Shown here piece after piece: positions 17,200 to 26,318 of a stretch of 64,000 nt of DNA. A program made the position numbers and the translations under genes. This DNA is from Burkholderia sp. BCC1644 (GTDB lineage Bacteria > Pseudomonadota > Gammaproteobacteria > Burkholderiales > Burkholderiaceae): positions 62,001-126,000 of the forward strand of contig NZ_CADFEI010000002.1 in assembly GCF_902833225.1 (NCBI RefSeq), written 5' to 3'. The first letter of the stretch is position 1. Every line of letters starts with the position of its first letter. Below the pieces are notes generated by a model. That model was given only the letters and a program-made list of their open reading frames with translations, was not told the DNA's origin and did not search any database.

Positions 17200-18626
17200 T
17201 GCCGGAAGACCTCGGCGAGCGCATCCTCGACGCCGTAATACGCGGCGCGGGCCGCGAATCCCGGCCGCAATGGCGATGCGTCGAACACCCCCTTCACCGA
17301 GTCGCGCGTCGTGTCGCCTTCCTGGCGGAACACGAACAGGTCCTGCGTGATGACGACCTCGCCTTCCATCCCGACGATCTCGGTGATCCGCGTGACGCGC
17401 CGCACGCCGTCGCGCATCCGCTCGATCTGCACGAACAGGTGCACGGCGCTCGCGATCTGGCGCCGGATCGACAGGAGCTGCAGGTTTGCGTTCGCCATCA
17501 TGACCATGCTTTCGAGCCGGCTGATCGCATCGCGCGGCGAATTCGCGTGAATCGTCGTCATCGAGCCGTCGTGCCCCGTGTTCATTGCCTGCAGCACGTC
17601 GAACGCCTCGGGGCCGCGGATCTCGCCGAGGATGATGCGGTCGGGCCGCATCCGCAATGCGTTGCGCACGAGATCGCGCTGCGAGATCCCGCCGAGCCCC
17701 TCGGTATTCTCCGGCCGCGTTTCGAGGCTGACGACGTGCGGCTGCAGCAACTGCAGCTCGGCCGCATCCTCGATCGTCACGATCCGTTCATGCTGCTCGA
17801 TGTGCTGCGACAGCGCGTTGAGCAGCGTCGTCTTGCCCGAGCCGGTGCCGCCCGAGATCACGATGTTCAGCCGGCACGCGCACGCAACCTTCAGCACCTG
17901 CAGCATCGGATGCGAGATGTTGCCCTGCTGCGCCATCCGCGCGAGCGTGATGTCGCGCTTCGCGAACTTGCGGATCGAGATCGACGGGCCGCGCATCGCG
18001 ATCGGCGGCAGCACGACGTTCACGCGGCTGCCGTCGGCGAGTCGCGCATCGACCATCGGGCTGCTCTCGTCGACGCGCCGCCCCACCGCCGCCGCGATCC
18101 GCTGCGCGACGCTCGCCACGTGCGCGTCGTCGCGGAACTTCAGCGACGTCAGCTCGAGCCGGCCCGCGCGTTCGACGTAGACCTGATCGGGCCCGTTGAC
18201 GAGGATGTCGGTGACCGTGTCGTCTGCAAGCAGCGGCTCGATCGGCCCGACGCCGAACATGTCGTTCAGGATCGCGTCGACGATCAGCACCTGCTCGCCG
18301 GCCGTGATCTTCAGGCGCTCGCGCTCGACCGTGTGCGCGGCCACTTGCTCGATGCCCGCGCGCACCTCGTCGCGCGTCTTCATCAGCGCCGCCGACATGT
18401 TCATCGACGCGAACACCGCGCCGCGGATCGCGTCGAATTTGCTCGACCGGATCAGCGCCTCGTGGGTATCGGCGGCCACGGGCGCACGGGCCGGCGCGGG
18501 CGCCGGTGCCGGCGTGGACACGGGCGCCTGCGCATCCGCCGGATCCCGTGCGGGCTCGCGCGCCACGGCGGGCGTCGCGGCCGGTAAGGGATCCGCCGGC
18601 GGCCGGTTGCGGGTACCGAACGTCAC
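17196..18626 (-). CDS. tadA: TadA/CpaF secretion ATPase
   Basis: A 476-residue hexameric ATPase of the VirB11/PulE superfamily that powers Flp pilus assembly. After a Pro/Ala-rich N-terminal 60 residues, the N-domain (LIVDAILNDMFGVGPIEPLLADD) precedes the core with Walker A SGGTGSGKTT, an Asp box (TIEDAAELQL), Walker B RPDRIILGEIRG and a His box (GHDGSMTTIHANSPRDA). The start is a GTG at 18626 overlapping the tadZ stop (GTGA); no ATG fits, and codons further upstream belong to the tadZ shadow. The length is typical for CpaF. Confidence 0.93.
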   Translation of the reverse strand: MTFGTRNRPPADPLPAATPAVAREPARDPADAQAPVSTPAPAPAPARAPVAADTHEALIRSSKFDAIRGAVFASMNMSAALMKTRDEVRAGIEQVAAHTVERERLKITAGEQVLIVDAILNDMFGVGPIEPLLADDTVTDILVNGPDQVYVERAGRLELTSLKFRDDAHVASVAQRIAAAVGRRVDESSPMVDARLADGSRVNVVLPPIAMRGPSISIRKFAKRDITLARMAQQGNISHPMLQVLKVACACRLNIVISGGTGSGKTTLLNALSQHIEQHERIVTIEDAAELQLLQPHVVSLETRPENTEGLGGISQRDLVRNALRMRPDRIILGEIRGPEAFDVLQAMNTGHDGSMTTIHANSPRDAISRLESMVMMANANLQLLSIRRQIASAVHLFVQIERMRDGVRRVTRITEIVGMEGEVVITQDLFVFRQEGDTTRDSVKGVFDASPLRPGFAARAAYYGVEDALAEVFRQ

Positions 18627-19846
18627 GATCGCTTCCTCCACTTGGCGAGCCGCGCATACCAAGGCTCGGCGACGACCGTCGGCTCGCCGGTGATGCCGTT
18701 CGCGAGCTGCCGGATCTGGTCCACGAAGCCATGCCGCTTCGCGCCTTCGATCGGCTCGCCGAGGTTCTCGGCGACGGCGAGCGTCTGCGGCTCGTGCGGC
18801 AGTTCGTGCAGCGGCGCGCCGCCGAACACCTCCTCGAAATCGACCGGCTCGACGCGGCCCGCGACGGGCGCGAGCGGGTTGTTCAGCACCATCGACAGCA
18901 GTCGCTCGCCGGGCAGTTCCCGCACGAAGCGCACGAGCCGAGCGGCCTCGTACGCGGCGTGCACCGAGCGGTCGACCACGACATGGACGAGATCGGACGC
19001 CACCAGCGCATCCTCGAACAGCCTGCCGGCGCCGCTCCCGACGTCGAACAGCACGTAGTGGAAACGGTCCTTCAGCATGTCGACCAGCCGGGCGACGGCC
19101 TCGTCGCCCAGCGGGGCGTCGGCGCCGTACGCCAGCTCGGCGGACAGGACGTGCAACCGGTCGCCCTTCGTGACGAACATGCGCTCGAACAGCGCGTCGT
19201 CGGGACGCTGCCCCATGTTCAGCAATTCGATCAGCCCGTTGTTGCTGGTCAGCCCGAACATCGAGTTCGCGCCGCCGCCATGCAGGTTCAGGTCGACGTA
19301 GGCCACGCGGCGGCGCTTCTCGCCCGCCAGGAAGCGCGCGAGGCTCACCGTGATCGTGGTCGCGCCGACGCCGCCGCGAGCGCCGACGAAGCTGACGACC
19401 TTGCCGGTGCGCGCCTGGACGACCGATTCCGTCGCCGTCAGCGCACGCCGCATCAACTCGACGGTCAACGGCTTGACGATGTAGTCCTGCACACCGATGC
19501 CGAGCAGGTTGCGAAACAGCCCGACGTCGTTCTGCGTACCGATCGCGATGACGCGCACCGACGGATCGCACACGTCGGCGAGCCGCATCAGGTCCGACAC
19601 CGGCAGCACCGAATCCGACACGTCGATGACGAGCTGGCGCGGCGAACGCTCGTACTGCTGCAGCAGCCGGATCGCATCGTCGCACGTGCCCGGCTGCAGG
19701 TGGGTGCGCGTGATCGACAGCTCCTGCGTGACGCGGCGTATCACGTCCTCGCTGCCCGCATCGGCTACGACCGCGACGAGATCGGCCGCTCCGGCGGACG
19801 CGGTGCGCCTGGCGTTCTGGCGGTCGAGGAGGTTCATGGGCGGCAT
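18623..19846 (-). CDS. tadZ: TadZ/CpaE, MinD-like localisation ATPase
   Basis: A 407-residue protein with two domains: a degenerate receiver-like domain (about 22-130: RQLVIDVSDSVLPVSDLMRLAD) and a ParA/MinD-type ATPase with a deviant Walker A at about 153 (FVGARGGVGATTITVSLARFLA) and YVDLNLHGGG. TadZ marks the pole or assembly site for the pilus machine. An in-frame ATG three codons later (19837) is an alternative start. A 19-base gap separates it from the cpaD-like gene. Confidence 0.9.
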   Translation of the reverse strand: MPPMNLLDRQNARRTASAGAADLVAVVADAGSEDVIRRVTQELSITRTHLQPGTCDDAIRLLQQYERSPRQLVIDVSDSVLPVSDLMRLADVCDPSVRVIAIGTQNDVGLFRNLLGIGVQDYIVKPLTVELMRRALTATESVVQARTGKVVSFVGARGGVGATTITVSLARFLAGEKRRRVAYVDLNLHGGGANSMFGLTSNNGLIELLNMGQRPDDALFERMFVTKGDRLHVLSAELAYGADAPLGDEAVARLVDMLKDRFHYVLFDVGSGAGRLFEDALVASDLVHVVVDRSVHAAYEAARLVRFVRELPGERLLSMVLNNPLAPVAGRVEPVDFEEVFGGAPLHELPHEPQTLAVAENLGEPIEGAKRHGFVDQIRQLANGITGEPTVVAEPWYARLAKWRKRS

Positions 19847-19865
19847 CGTGATGGCATCCGGGTCT

Positions 19866-20246
19866 TCAATGGCCGGGCGAGCCGGTCGTCTGCGTCTTGC
19901 CGGGCGTCGGCTGCTTCACGCGATCCTCGACGTAGCGGCGCACCGCGTCGGCCGCCGTCTGCGCGTCCGCGCCGCCGTACGGCACGGGCGCGACGAGATC
20001 CTCCGGCCGCGCGAGCATCGCCGCGAGGTTCGAGTAGGTCGCGCAGCCGAACGGCACGCCGGGCCGCGCGAACCCCGCGTCGACGAGATGCGACGGCTGC
20101 ATCAACGTCGCGCAATCGGGCGGCACCGCGCGCGTGCCGTCGAAGCCGATCGTCCGCGCATCGGGCAGGTTGACCGGCGGCGGCGCCGACAGGCAGCCCG
20201 CGAGCATCAGCGGCAGCAGTGCGGCAACGGTCGATCGGGTTCGCAT
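19866..20246 (-). CDS. cpaD: CpaD-like pilus lipoprotein
   Basis: A short (126-residue) lipoprotein with the lipobox LMLAGC (Cys at about 18). It carries the CpaD hallmark FGCATYSNLAAMLARPEDLV at about 85-104, with the free Cys in GCAT. CpaD is an outer-membrane-associated Tad component of unclear mechanism acting with the CpaC secretin. Here it is shorter than alphaproteobacterial CpaD (about 200 residues), with little between the lipobox and the motif. Its place between the secretin and tadZ supports the call. Confidence 0.8.
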   Translation of the reverse strand: MRTRSTVAALLPLMLAGCLSAPPPVNLPDARTIGFDGTRAVPPDCATLMQPSHLVDAGFARPGVPFGCATYSNLAAMLARPEDLVAPVPYGGADAQTAADAVRRYVEDRVKQPTPGKTQTTGSPGH

Positions 20247-20261
20247 GCGCGCGCCTCCGGT

Positions 20262-21659
20262 TCAGTAGACGAAGCCCGCGGCGCCGACGAGGCGCGGCGT
20301 ATCGCCCGACAGCAGGTCGAGCCCCAGGTTGCGCTGCACCGCGAACTCCAGGTCGCTGCTCGGCTTCGCGACCGTGTCGATCGCCTGCTCGAGCTGGCCG
20401 GGCCCCGTCGGCTGCACGATGTACGGCGTGACGATGACGACCACTTCGGTCTTGCTGTCCTGGAAGTTCTTCGACGAGAACAGCCGGCCGATGATCGGCA
20501 ACCGGCCGAGCCCCGGAATCTGCGACACGGTGTCAGCCGTCTGGCTCTGCAACAGCCCGCCGATCGCGAAACTCTGCCCGCTCGACAGCTCGACCGTCGT
20601 CTCGACGCGCCGCACCGTGAGCCCCGGCACCTTGACGCCACCGGTCGTCACGCTGTTGTTCGCATCGACCTCGCTCACTTCCGGCCGCACCTTCAGGCTG
20701 ATCCGGTTGTCGGCAAGCACGGTCGGCGTGAAATCGAGCGACACGCCGAACGGCTTGAACTCGACCGTGATCGCGCCGGTCGAGGAACCGGCCTGCGCGA
20801 CCGGGATCGGAATCTCGCCGCCCGCGAGGAAACTCGCGGTCTCGCCGGACATCGCGGTGAGGTTCGGTTCGGCGAGCATCGTGATCAGGCCCTCCTGGTC
20901 GAGCGCGTCGAGCACCACGTCGATCGACCAGCGCCCCGCGCGGAATCCGCCGAGCACCGAGAACGCGCCCGTCGGCGACAGGTTGAACAGGCTTGTCGTC
21001 GGGTCGAACAGCGTGCGGCCGTTGAACAGCCCGCCGACGAAGTTGCCGGCGCCGCCCAGCGAGCTCCAGTTGATGCCGAGCTGCTGCGTGATGTTGCGGC
21101 TCACCTCGGTCACCCGCACGCGCAGGTTCACCTGGATCGGGCGCGACAGCGTGAGGCGGTTGACGATCTTTTCCTTGTCGTGCAGGTACGGCGTGAGCGA
21201 CTGCATCACGGCGTCCGCATCGGCCGCGCTCGGCACCTTGCCCGACACCATCAGCGAGCCCGGCGCGCCGGACACCGCCAGCTTCAGTTGCGGAAAGCGG
21301 CTGTCGAGCACACCCTGCAGCGACGCGGTGTCGACCTGCACGATCACCGTCTTGCGCAGGATCGGGCGATGGTTGGCGCCGAGCGCGATCAGCGTGGTCG
21401 TGCCCGCCTTCTTGCCGAACACGAACACGGTACGCGGCGACGGCACCTGGATGTCCGCGATGGCCGGATCGGCGACGAACATCGCGGTCGCGGGCTCGGG
21501 CAGCGACAGCAGTTCCCCCTTGCCGGTCGCGATCGACAGCGCCGCGCCCGCGTCCGGCGCCCGCGCGACCTGTGCGGGTACGCCCCCGGACGCGACGCCG
21601 CAGGCCAGGCCCAGGAAAGCGATCCAACGAACCATGCGCACCATGCGTGTTCCCGTCAA
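20262..21659 (-). CDS. rcpA: RcpA/CpaC outer-membrane secretin
   Basis: A 465-residue secretin with an N-terminal signal peptide (MTGTRMVRMVRWIAFLGLACGVASG). The pilus-secretin N-domain (SIATGKGELLSLPEPATAMFVADPAIADIQVPS) covers about 40-110, a BON-like segment lies near 135-165, and the secretin C-domain about 230-430 ends IPGLGRLPIIGRLFSS, the usual secretin signature. It forms the outer-membrane channel for the Flp pilus. It lies 15 bases before cpaD and 39 bases after rcpC on the minus strand. Confidence 0.92.
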   Translation of the reverse strand: MTGTRMVRMVRWIAFLGLACGVASGGVPAQVARAPDAGAALSIATGKGELLSLPEPATAMFVADPAIADIQVPSPRTVFVFGKKAGTTTLIALGANHRPILRKTVIVQVDTASLQGVLDSRFPQLKLAVSGAPGSLMVSGKVPSAADADAVMQSLTPYLHDKEKIVNRLTLSRPIQVNLRVRVTEVSRNITQQLGINWSSLGGAGNFVGGLFNGRTLFDPTTSLFNLSPTGAFSVLGGFRAGRWSIDVVLDALDQEGLITMLAEPNLTAMSGETASFLAGGEIPIPVAQAGSSTGAITVEFKPFGVSLDFTPTVLADNRISLKVRPEVSEVDANNSVTTGGVKVPGLTVRRVETTVELSSGQSFAIGGLLQSQTADTVSQIPGLGRLPIIGRLFSSKNFQDSKTEVVVIVTPYIVQPTGPGQLEQAIDTVAKPSSDLEFAVQRNLGLDLLSGDTPRLVGAAGFVY

Positions 21660-21698
21660 ATGCCGGCCGCCGGGCGGCCGGCCCGAATCGTCAATCCG

Positions 21699-22727
21699 TC
21701 ACTGCGCCACCGCTCCCGGCGGCGCAATCGCCTCCGCCGCGACATTGGCGCCGCCCGGTGTCGCGGGCATCGCCGGCCACGCCGGCAGCCCGGACGGCAG
21801 CGGCGGCAGGCCCGGCGTGCCGGTCCCGCCGCCACGCGATCCGTCGTCGACCGACGAACCGCGATAGATCACGACCGCATTGTTCCGCCACGTCGGCCGC
21901 GCGCCCGTATCCGGCCCGGCGGACGGCCCGCGTGCGGCCTCGCGAGCCGCGCGCGACACGTCGCCGGCCCACACGGGCTGCGTATCGGGCTCGGAATCGG
22001 GCTCGTGTGCGTCGCCGCCTGCCGGCTGCCGCCGGTCGCTCGTCGCGAAACTGCGCAGCGCGAGCGACAGCGAGCCGAGGCGTGTCGCCACCAGCACGAC
22101 CTGCGCGGTGCGCGGCGCGACCTCGAGCGTGACCGTGCGCGCCCGCGCCGGCGCGTCCGGTGCGCTCGCGGGCCCCTTCGCGCGCTGGAATTCGGAACCG
22201 ACCGCGAGCACGCGCGCACGCCGCACGACCGTCTCCGCTTCGAACGTGCCGGGCGACGTTGCCGAGCCGCCGATCTGCTGCGTCAGCAGCACGTCGACGA
22301 AGTCGCCCGGCTGGATCAACCCCGCATTGCCCGACACGTCGTCGACCGGCACCGAGATCGCGCGCATGCCGGGTTGCAGCGCGGCCGCGAGAAAATCCGG
22401 CGCGCCGGCCGGAATCACGTTCTCGACGCGAATCGGCGCGCCCGCGCCGACGGGGTTGCGCAGCAGCGCGCCCTTCAGGTCCGCGCCCGGCTGCGACTCG
22501 ACGAACGCGCCGGCCGGCACCTGCGTGCGCGGCATGCGTTTCCACGCCAGATCGTTGTCGCGCAGCAGCAGCCCTTCCGGCAGGTCGGCGGCGGCGACCC
22601 GCACGCTCGCCTGGTCCGTCTCGGCGTGTGCCGACGGCGTCGACGCGGCGACGTACAGTTCGCGCAGGATGAACGCACCGATGCCGGCGGCAACGACGAG
22701 CACGGCCAGTCTCAGCGGTTTGGGCAT
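21699..22727 (-). CDS. rcpC: RcpC/CpaB, secretin-associated SAF-domain protein
   Basis: A 342-residue protein with an N-terminal membrane anchor (LRLAVLVVAAGIGAFILREL). A SAF-like domain at about 40-105 (VAAADLPEGLLLRDNDLAWKRMP) is followed by the RcpC beta domain (AISVPVDDVSGNAGLIQPGDFVDVLLTQ), and a Pro/Gly-rich tail of about 80 residues. CpaB proteins sit in the periplasm and support the secretin. The ATG at 22727 gives an intact anchor; the longer frame is a shadow. Confidence 0.88.
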   Translation of the reverse strand: MPKPLRLAVLVVAAGIGAFILRELYVAASTPSAHAETDQASVRVAAADLPEGLLLRDNDLAWKRMPRTQVPAGAFVESQPGADLKGALLRNPVGAGAPIRVENVIPAGAPDFLAAALQPGMRAISVPVDDVSGNAGLIQPGDFVDVLLTQQIGGSATSPGTFEAETVVRRARVLAVGSEFQRAKGPASAPDAPARARTVTLEVAPRTAQVVLVATRLGSLSLALRSFATSDRRQPAGGDAHEPDSEPDTQPVWAGDVSRAAREAARGPSAGPDTGARPTWRNNAVVIYRGSSVDDGSRGGGTGTPGLPPLPSGLPAWPAMPATPGGANVAAEAIAPPGAVAQ

Positions 22728-22747
22728 GGCGGCGTGCGTCCCCCCGG

Positions 22748-23221
22748 CTAGGTCAGTGAAACCGTGTGTGGAAACGACGCCCAAACGGCCAGCGTGCCGC
22801 CGAGCGCGAGCGCGACGCCGTACGGCACGCCGCGCGCGCCGACCGCGCGAACCGGCGCGGCGCGCCACGGCCGCGACGCCAGCCACGCGACGCCACACAG
22901 GACACCGCCCGCGCCGACACTCGTCAGCACCGGAAACACCCATGCCGGGCCGGCCCACAGGCATACCGCCGCCGCCAGCTTCACGTCGCCTCCGCCGATC
23001 CAGCCCGCATGGCGCATGCCGCCGAACAGCAGCAGCATCGCCGCGCCGGTCGCGACATGCCCGGCCAACGGCGCGAGCCCGTCGCGCGCGAGCGCCGCCG
23101 CGACGAAATACAGCGCCGAGAACGCCAGCACCGCGCGATTGGACAAGCGCCGGTCGCGCAGATCCTGCGCGGCGAGCGAGGCCAGCAAGAGCGTGGCCAC
23201 CGACTGCACGAGAATGAGCAT
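22748..23221 (-). CDS. tadV: TadV/CpaA prepilin peptidase
   Basis: A 157-residue integral membrane aspartic protease of the type IV prepilin peptidase family, without the methyltransferase part, as is usual for TadV. The two catalytic Asp are in AAQDLRDRRLSN and GGGDVKLAAA. It cleaves the Flp prepilin and the TadE-type pseudopilins. The start is uncertain: the ATG at 23221 lacks a clear ribosome-binding site and a GTG at 23242 with a GGGG stretch upstream would add seven residues. The gap to flp holds a hairpin that may trim transcription. Confidence 0.88.
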   Translation of the reverse strand: MLILVQSVATLLLASLAAQDLRDRRLSNRAVLAFSALYFVAAALARDGLAPLAGHVATGAAMLLLFGGMRHAGWIGGGDVKLAAAVCLWAGPAWVFPVLTSVGAGGVLCGVAWLASRPWRAAPVRAVGARGVPYGVALALGGTLAVWASFPHTVSLT

Positions 23222-23271
23222 GGGAGAGCCGTCCGTCGACACGCCCCGGCCGGATACGTTCTACCGCTGCG

Positions 23272-23311
23272 GATCCCTGTGTTCGTCGGCGGCGCGCGGG
23301 TTCAGGGGATC
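23272..23311 (-). promoter_or_regulatory. hairpin across the flp stop, possible partial terminator
   Basis: On the minus strand GATCCCCTG overlaps the flp stop and pairs with CAGGGATC about 23 bases later, with one bulged C. There is no T-tract. It could stabilise the flp message or reduce read-through into tadV. Folding and effect are inferred. Confidence 0.3.
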
Positions 23312-23492
23312 AGATCAGGCTCGTCACCTTGTTGATCAGCGTCGTGAACACGCTCGGCAAGCCGCCGGTAGTGCTGCTGAGGATCACGCCGACCGCCGCC
23401 AGCGCGACCACGACGATGCCGGCCAGCACTGCATATTCGAGCGAGCTGACGCCGCGCTCGTCACGCAGCAGGGACTTGACGTATTGCAGCAT
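23310..23492 (-). CDS. flp: Flp-type pilin
   Basis: A 60-residue prepilin. The leader MLQYVKSLLRDERG ends in Gly, followed by VSSLEYAVLAGIVVVALAAVGV, the Flp motif with Glu at mature position 5 and Tyr at 6 that is needed for processing by TadV and for polymerisation. A short polar C-terminus follows. The start has a strong GGAGG 7 bases upstream. It is the first gene of the Tad operon, and its transcript probably exceeds that of the downstream genes (see the hairpin overlapping its stop). Confidence 0.93.
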   Translation of the reverse strand: MLQYVKSLLRDERGVSSLEYAVLAGIVVVALAAVGVILSSTTGGLPSVFTTLINKVTSLI

Positions 23493-24361
23493 GGCAACCT
23501 CCGTGTAACGGGGTCGGTGACCGACCGTTGAACGCAAAGACGCTCCGTTGCTCCGGTGTTTGCGCAGGACATTCGCCCATTGCGCTGCATGCGGACGCCC
23601 CTGGCACTGGGTCGTTCGCATCCCCCGGAATTCTCTCGATCCCCACTACGCACGGCGTGCAACGCTGACTTCGATCGTTGCCTGCCTGCATCGCCGGTGC
23701 GGTCGTCCCCGCACGATGCAACTGCGCTGATTTGTCTAGGGTATAGACAATTTTTCAGGCGAATTCAAATTATTTGGCGTCGGAATGCATTTATGGATTT
23801 CACCCTGCACCCGTGAAACCCATACCGTTTATTTGCAGTCGTTTTTTCTCGCGGCATTGCGTATCGTTCTCGTATCGGAACGGGCATGACGACTGTTTCG
23901 GCGCATGATTTACCGACCTGCAGCCGAACCGTTTCCATTCGATTTATCGGCATGCGGGAACGATCCGCATGCGTGCGTCCCGCCACGCCCGGCGTGCCAT
24001 CCCGGCAAAAATGACGGGCTCGTCTCACATTCCACCCGCTTGCCCGCCGCCGTCTTTCGCGCCGATTCGGCAAGCGCTCGCCGCGCGAATCCATGCGCGT
24101 CGCCCTCGCTTTTTTCCAATCCGGAATTGACTGATTCAGCATTCGTCTTCAATCGAAATGATTGGAATCCTGAATGACTTTCCAATGCATGTGAATGCGG
24201 TTCTCGTCCGCAAAGAACGGAACGCCCGGTGCGGCAACCCGCAAAGCGGCGATAAGCATAGTTCAAATCGTTTCTTGTCCACCCCCATCGCCTCATCGAG
24301 AATGATTCGACGGACCGACACCCGTCGCCGCCCCTCCACCGTACTCCTGACCGATCGATTC
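23493..24361. other. long divergent regulatory region between flp-tad and the organosulfur operon
   Basis: About 870 bases without a supported gene, clearly more AT-rich than the flanks, especially 23720-23900 and 24090-24270. It holds the flp promoter and inverted repeat described separately. The right part is the likely promoter and activator region of the binding-protein operon; AT-rich stretches such as ATAAGCATAGTTCAAATCG (24252-24270) could be sites for a CysB/SsuR-type activator, but I cannot name a site with confidence. Confidence 0.5.
23740..23768 (-). promoter_or_regulatory. sigma70-type promoter for the flp-tad operon, overlapped by an inverted repeat
   Basis: Reading the minus strand, TTGAAT (23763-23768) and TATACC (23740-23745) are 17 bases apart, giving a start site near 23733 and a leader of about 240 bases before flp. 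A perfect 7-base inverted repeat TTGTCTA/TAGACAA with a 5-base spacer (23732-23750) covers the -10 and start region, as a repressor operator would. Spacing and AT-rich context support it; no mapping data. Confidence 0.5.
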
Positions 24362-25429
24362 ATGCTTCCACTGCGCCTGCTGCGATCGCTGCTGATCGCG
24401 TCCCTCATTACGTTGCCGGCCGCCGCCGCGCATGCCGACAAGCCTGCCACCATCCGCATCGGCGTCGCCCAGCAAGGTGCCGGCGATCCGCCGACCTTCG
24501 GCGGATCGAGCGCCGCCACCGTGCAGTTGCAGCAGCTGGTCGAAAAGGAATTCGCCGCCGACGGCATCAAGGTGCAGTGGCTGTTCTTCAAGGGTGCGGG
24601 GCCGGCCGTCAACGAGGCGATCGCCAACAAGGCGCTCGACTTCGCGTACCAGGGCGACCTGCCTGCCGTGCTCGCCCGTTCGAACGGGATCAAGACGCGC
24701 CTGCTGCTCGCCGCCAGCGTGCGCTCGGGGATCAAGATCGCGGTGCCGCCCGACTCGACGATCCGTTCGATCAAGGACCTGAAAGAGCGCCGCGTGTCGA
24801 TCTTCCGCGGGACCAACCTGCAACTCGTCGCCGACAACGCGCTCGCGAAGAACGGCCTCGGCGAACGCGACCTGCGCGTGATCAACCTCGACTCCGCCAG
24901 CTCGCTCGCCGCGCTCGCGTCGAAAGGCATCGATGCGTCGGTCGGCGACTACCAGTTGTACAAGCTGCGCGATGCGGGGCTCGCCAGGATCATCTACGAA
25001 TCGCAGAACGACGGCCCGCAGTTGACGCGGCAGACCCACCTGCTCGTACTCGACGATTTCGAGCGCGCGCACCCGGACATCGTGCAGCGCGTCGTCACCG
25101 CGTACGTGAAAGGCGCGCAATGGTCGTCCGACGAGGCGAACCGCGATGCGCTGTTCAAGCTGTGGGCGAAGAGCGGCGTGCCGTATGCATCGTGGCAGGC
25201 CGACTATGCGAACCAGCGCCTGAAGGACCGGCTGTCCCCGCTGATCGACCCGTTCGTCGTCGCACGCTACAAGGCCGTCGCGCAGGACGCGCTGAACCTG
25301 AAGCTGATCCGGCAGCCGGTCGACGTTGACGGCTGGTTCGAGCCGAAGTATCTCGACAACGCGCTGCGCACGCTGAAGCTCGAACACTACTGGCAGCGTT
25401 ACGACGCGGCCGGCAAGCCCCTCTCCTGA
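24362..25429 (+). CDS. ABC transporter substrate-binding protein, sulfonate/sulfate-ester type
   Basis: A 355-residue periplasmic protein. The ATG at 24362 opens a clear Sec signal (MLPLRLLRSLLIASLITLPAAAAHA). The mature part follows the SsuA/AtsR pattern: IRIGVAQQGAGDPPTFGGSS, WLFFKGAGPAVNEAIANKALDFAYQGDLPAVLARSNG, and PDSTIRSIKDLKERRVSIFRGTNLQL. It delivers an organosulfur anion to the permeases encoded 15 bases downstream. Longer frames reach back to 24158 but lack a signal sequence. The TauD-type genes in the same run support an alkyl-sulfonate or sulfate-ester substrate. Confidence 0.85.
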   Translation: MLPLRLLRSLLIASLITLPAAAAHADKPATIRIGVAQQGAGDPPTFGGSSAATVQLQQLVEKEFAADGIKVQWLFFKGAGPAVNEAIANKALDFAYQGDLPAVLARSNGIKTRLLLAASVRSGIKIAVPPDSTIRSIKDLKERRVSIFRGTNLQLVADNALAKNGLGERDLRVINLDSASSLAALASKGIDASVGDYQLYKLRDAGLARIIYESQNDGPQLTRQTHLLVLDDFERAHPDIVQRVVTAYVKGAQWSSDEANRDALFKLWAKSGVPYASWQADYANQRLKDRLSPLIDPFVVARYKAVAQDALNLKLIRQPVDVDGWFEPKYLDNALRTLKLEHYWQRYDAAGKPLS

Positions 25430-25444
25430 CCCGGACCTGCGCCG

Positions 25445-26287
25445 ATGAGCGACACCGCGTTTTCGATTCCGTCGTCCGAGCGTCATGCGCTCGCCACGCC
25501 GACACGCCGCGCGGCAGTCGTGACGCGGCTCGCGTGGCAGCTCGCACCATGGGCGCTGCCCGCACTGCTGTTCGCGCTGTGGACGGTCGGCAGCGCGCGC
25601 GGCTGGATCGCGCCGCAGATCCTGCCGCCGCCCGAACGCGTGTACGAATCGCTCGCGGACCTCGCGACGAGCGGCGATCTCGTGCGCCACACGCTGATCA
25701 GCCTGCAACGCGTGATGGTCGGCTTTGCGGCCGGCACGCTGCTAGGATTTTCAATCGGCGTCGCGCTCGGCCTGTCGCGCACGCTGGAAGCCTATGTCCT
25801 GCCGAGCTTCAACGCGCTCGTGCAGATTCCGGTGCTCGGCTGGCTGCCGTTCCTGCTGCTGCTCGTCGGCGTCGGCGAACCGCTGAAATACCTGCTGATC
25901 GCGCATGCGGCACTCGTCCCCGTCACGCTGAGCACGTTGCAGGGATTCCGCCAGACGCCGCCCGCGCTCGACGAAGTCGCACGCGTGTTCGGCTATACGC
26001 GCCGGCAACGCATCGTCCATGTCGTGCTGCCGGCCGCGATCCCGACGCTCGCGACCGGCGTACGGCTCGCCTTCACGAAATCGTGGCTCGCGCTCGTCGT
26101 CGTCGAGCTGGTCGCGTCGTCCGAAGGGCTCGGCTACCTGATCGTGTACGGGCGGCAACTGTTCCAGCTCGACCTCGTGATGGCGGCCGTGGTCGTGGTC
26201 GGCGCGGTCGGCCTGCTGATCAACCGGCTGCTCGACGCGCTCGAGGCACGCCTGCGCCGCGGCGTACCGTCCGCGTTTCGCGGCTGA
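25445..26287 (+). CDS. ABC transporter permease, SsuC-like (first of two)
   Basis: A 280-residue inner-membrane protein with six or so helices and the binding-protein-dependent permease EAA-type loop (ALDEVARVFGYTRRQRIVHVVLPAAIPTLATGVRLAFTKSW) at about 178-217. SsuC/TauC-like. It has a 40-residue cytoplasmic N-terminus. The neighbouring gene encodes a second, different permease, so the pair may form a heterodimer instead of the usual SsuC homodimer. Confidence 0.87.
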   Translation: MSDTAFSIPSSERHALATPTRRAAVVTRLAWQLAPWALPALLFALWTVGSARGWIAPQILPPPERVYESLADLATSGDLVRHTLISLQRVMVGFAAGTLLGFSIGVALGLSRTLEAYVLPSFNALVQIPVLGWLPFLLLLVGVGEPLKYLLIAHAALVPVTLSTLQGFRQTPPALDEVARVFGYTRRQRIVHVVLPAAIPTLATGVRLAFTKSWLALVVVELVASSEGLGYLIVYGRQLFQLDLVMAAVVVVGAVGLLINRLLDALEARLRRGVPSAFRG

Positions 26288-26318
26288 GCCGGTCCGCCCA
26301 ATCGAAGGAGATTCACCC

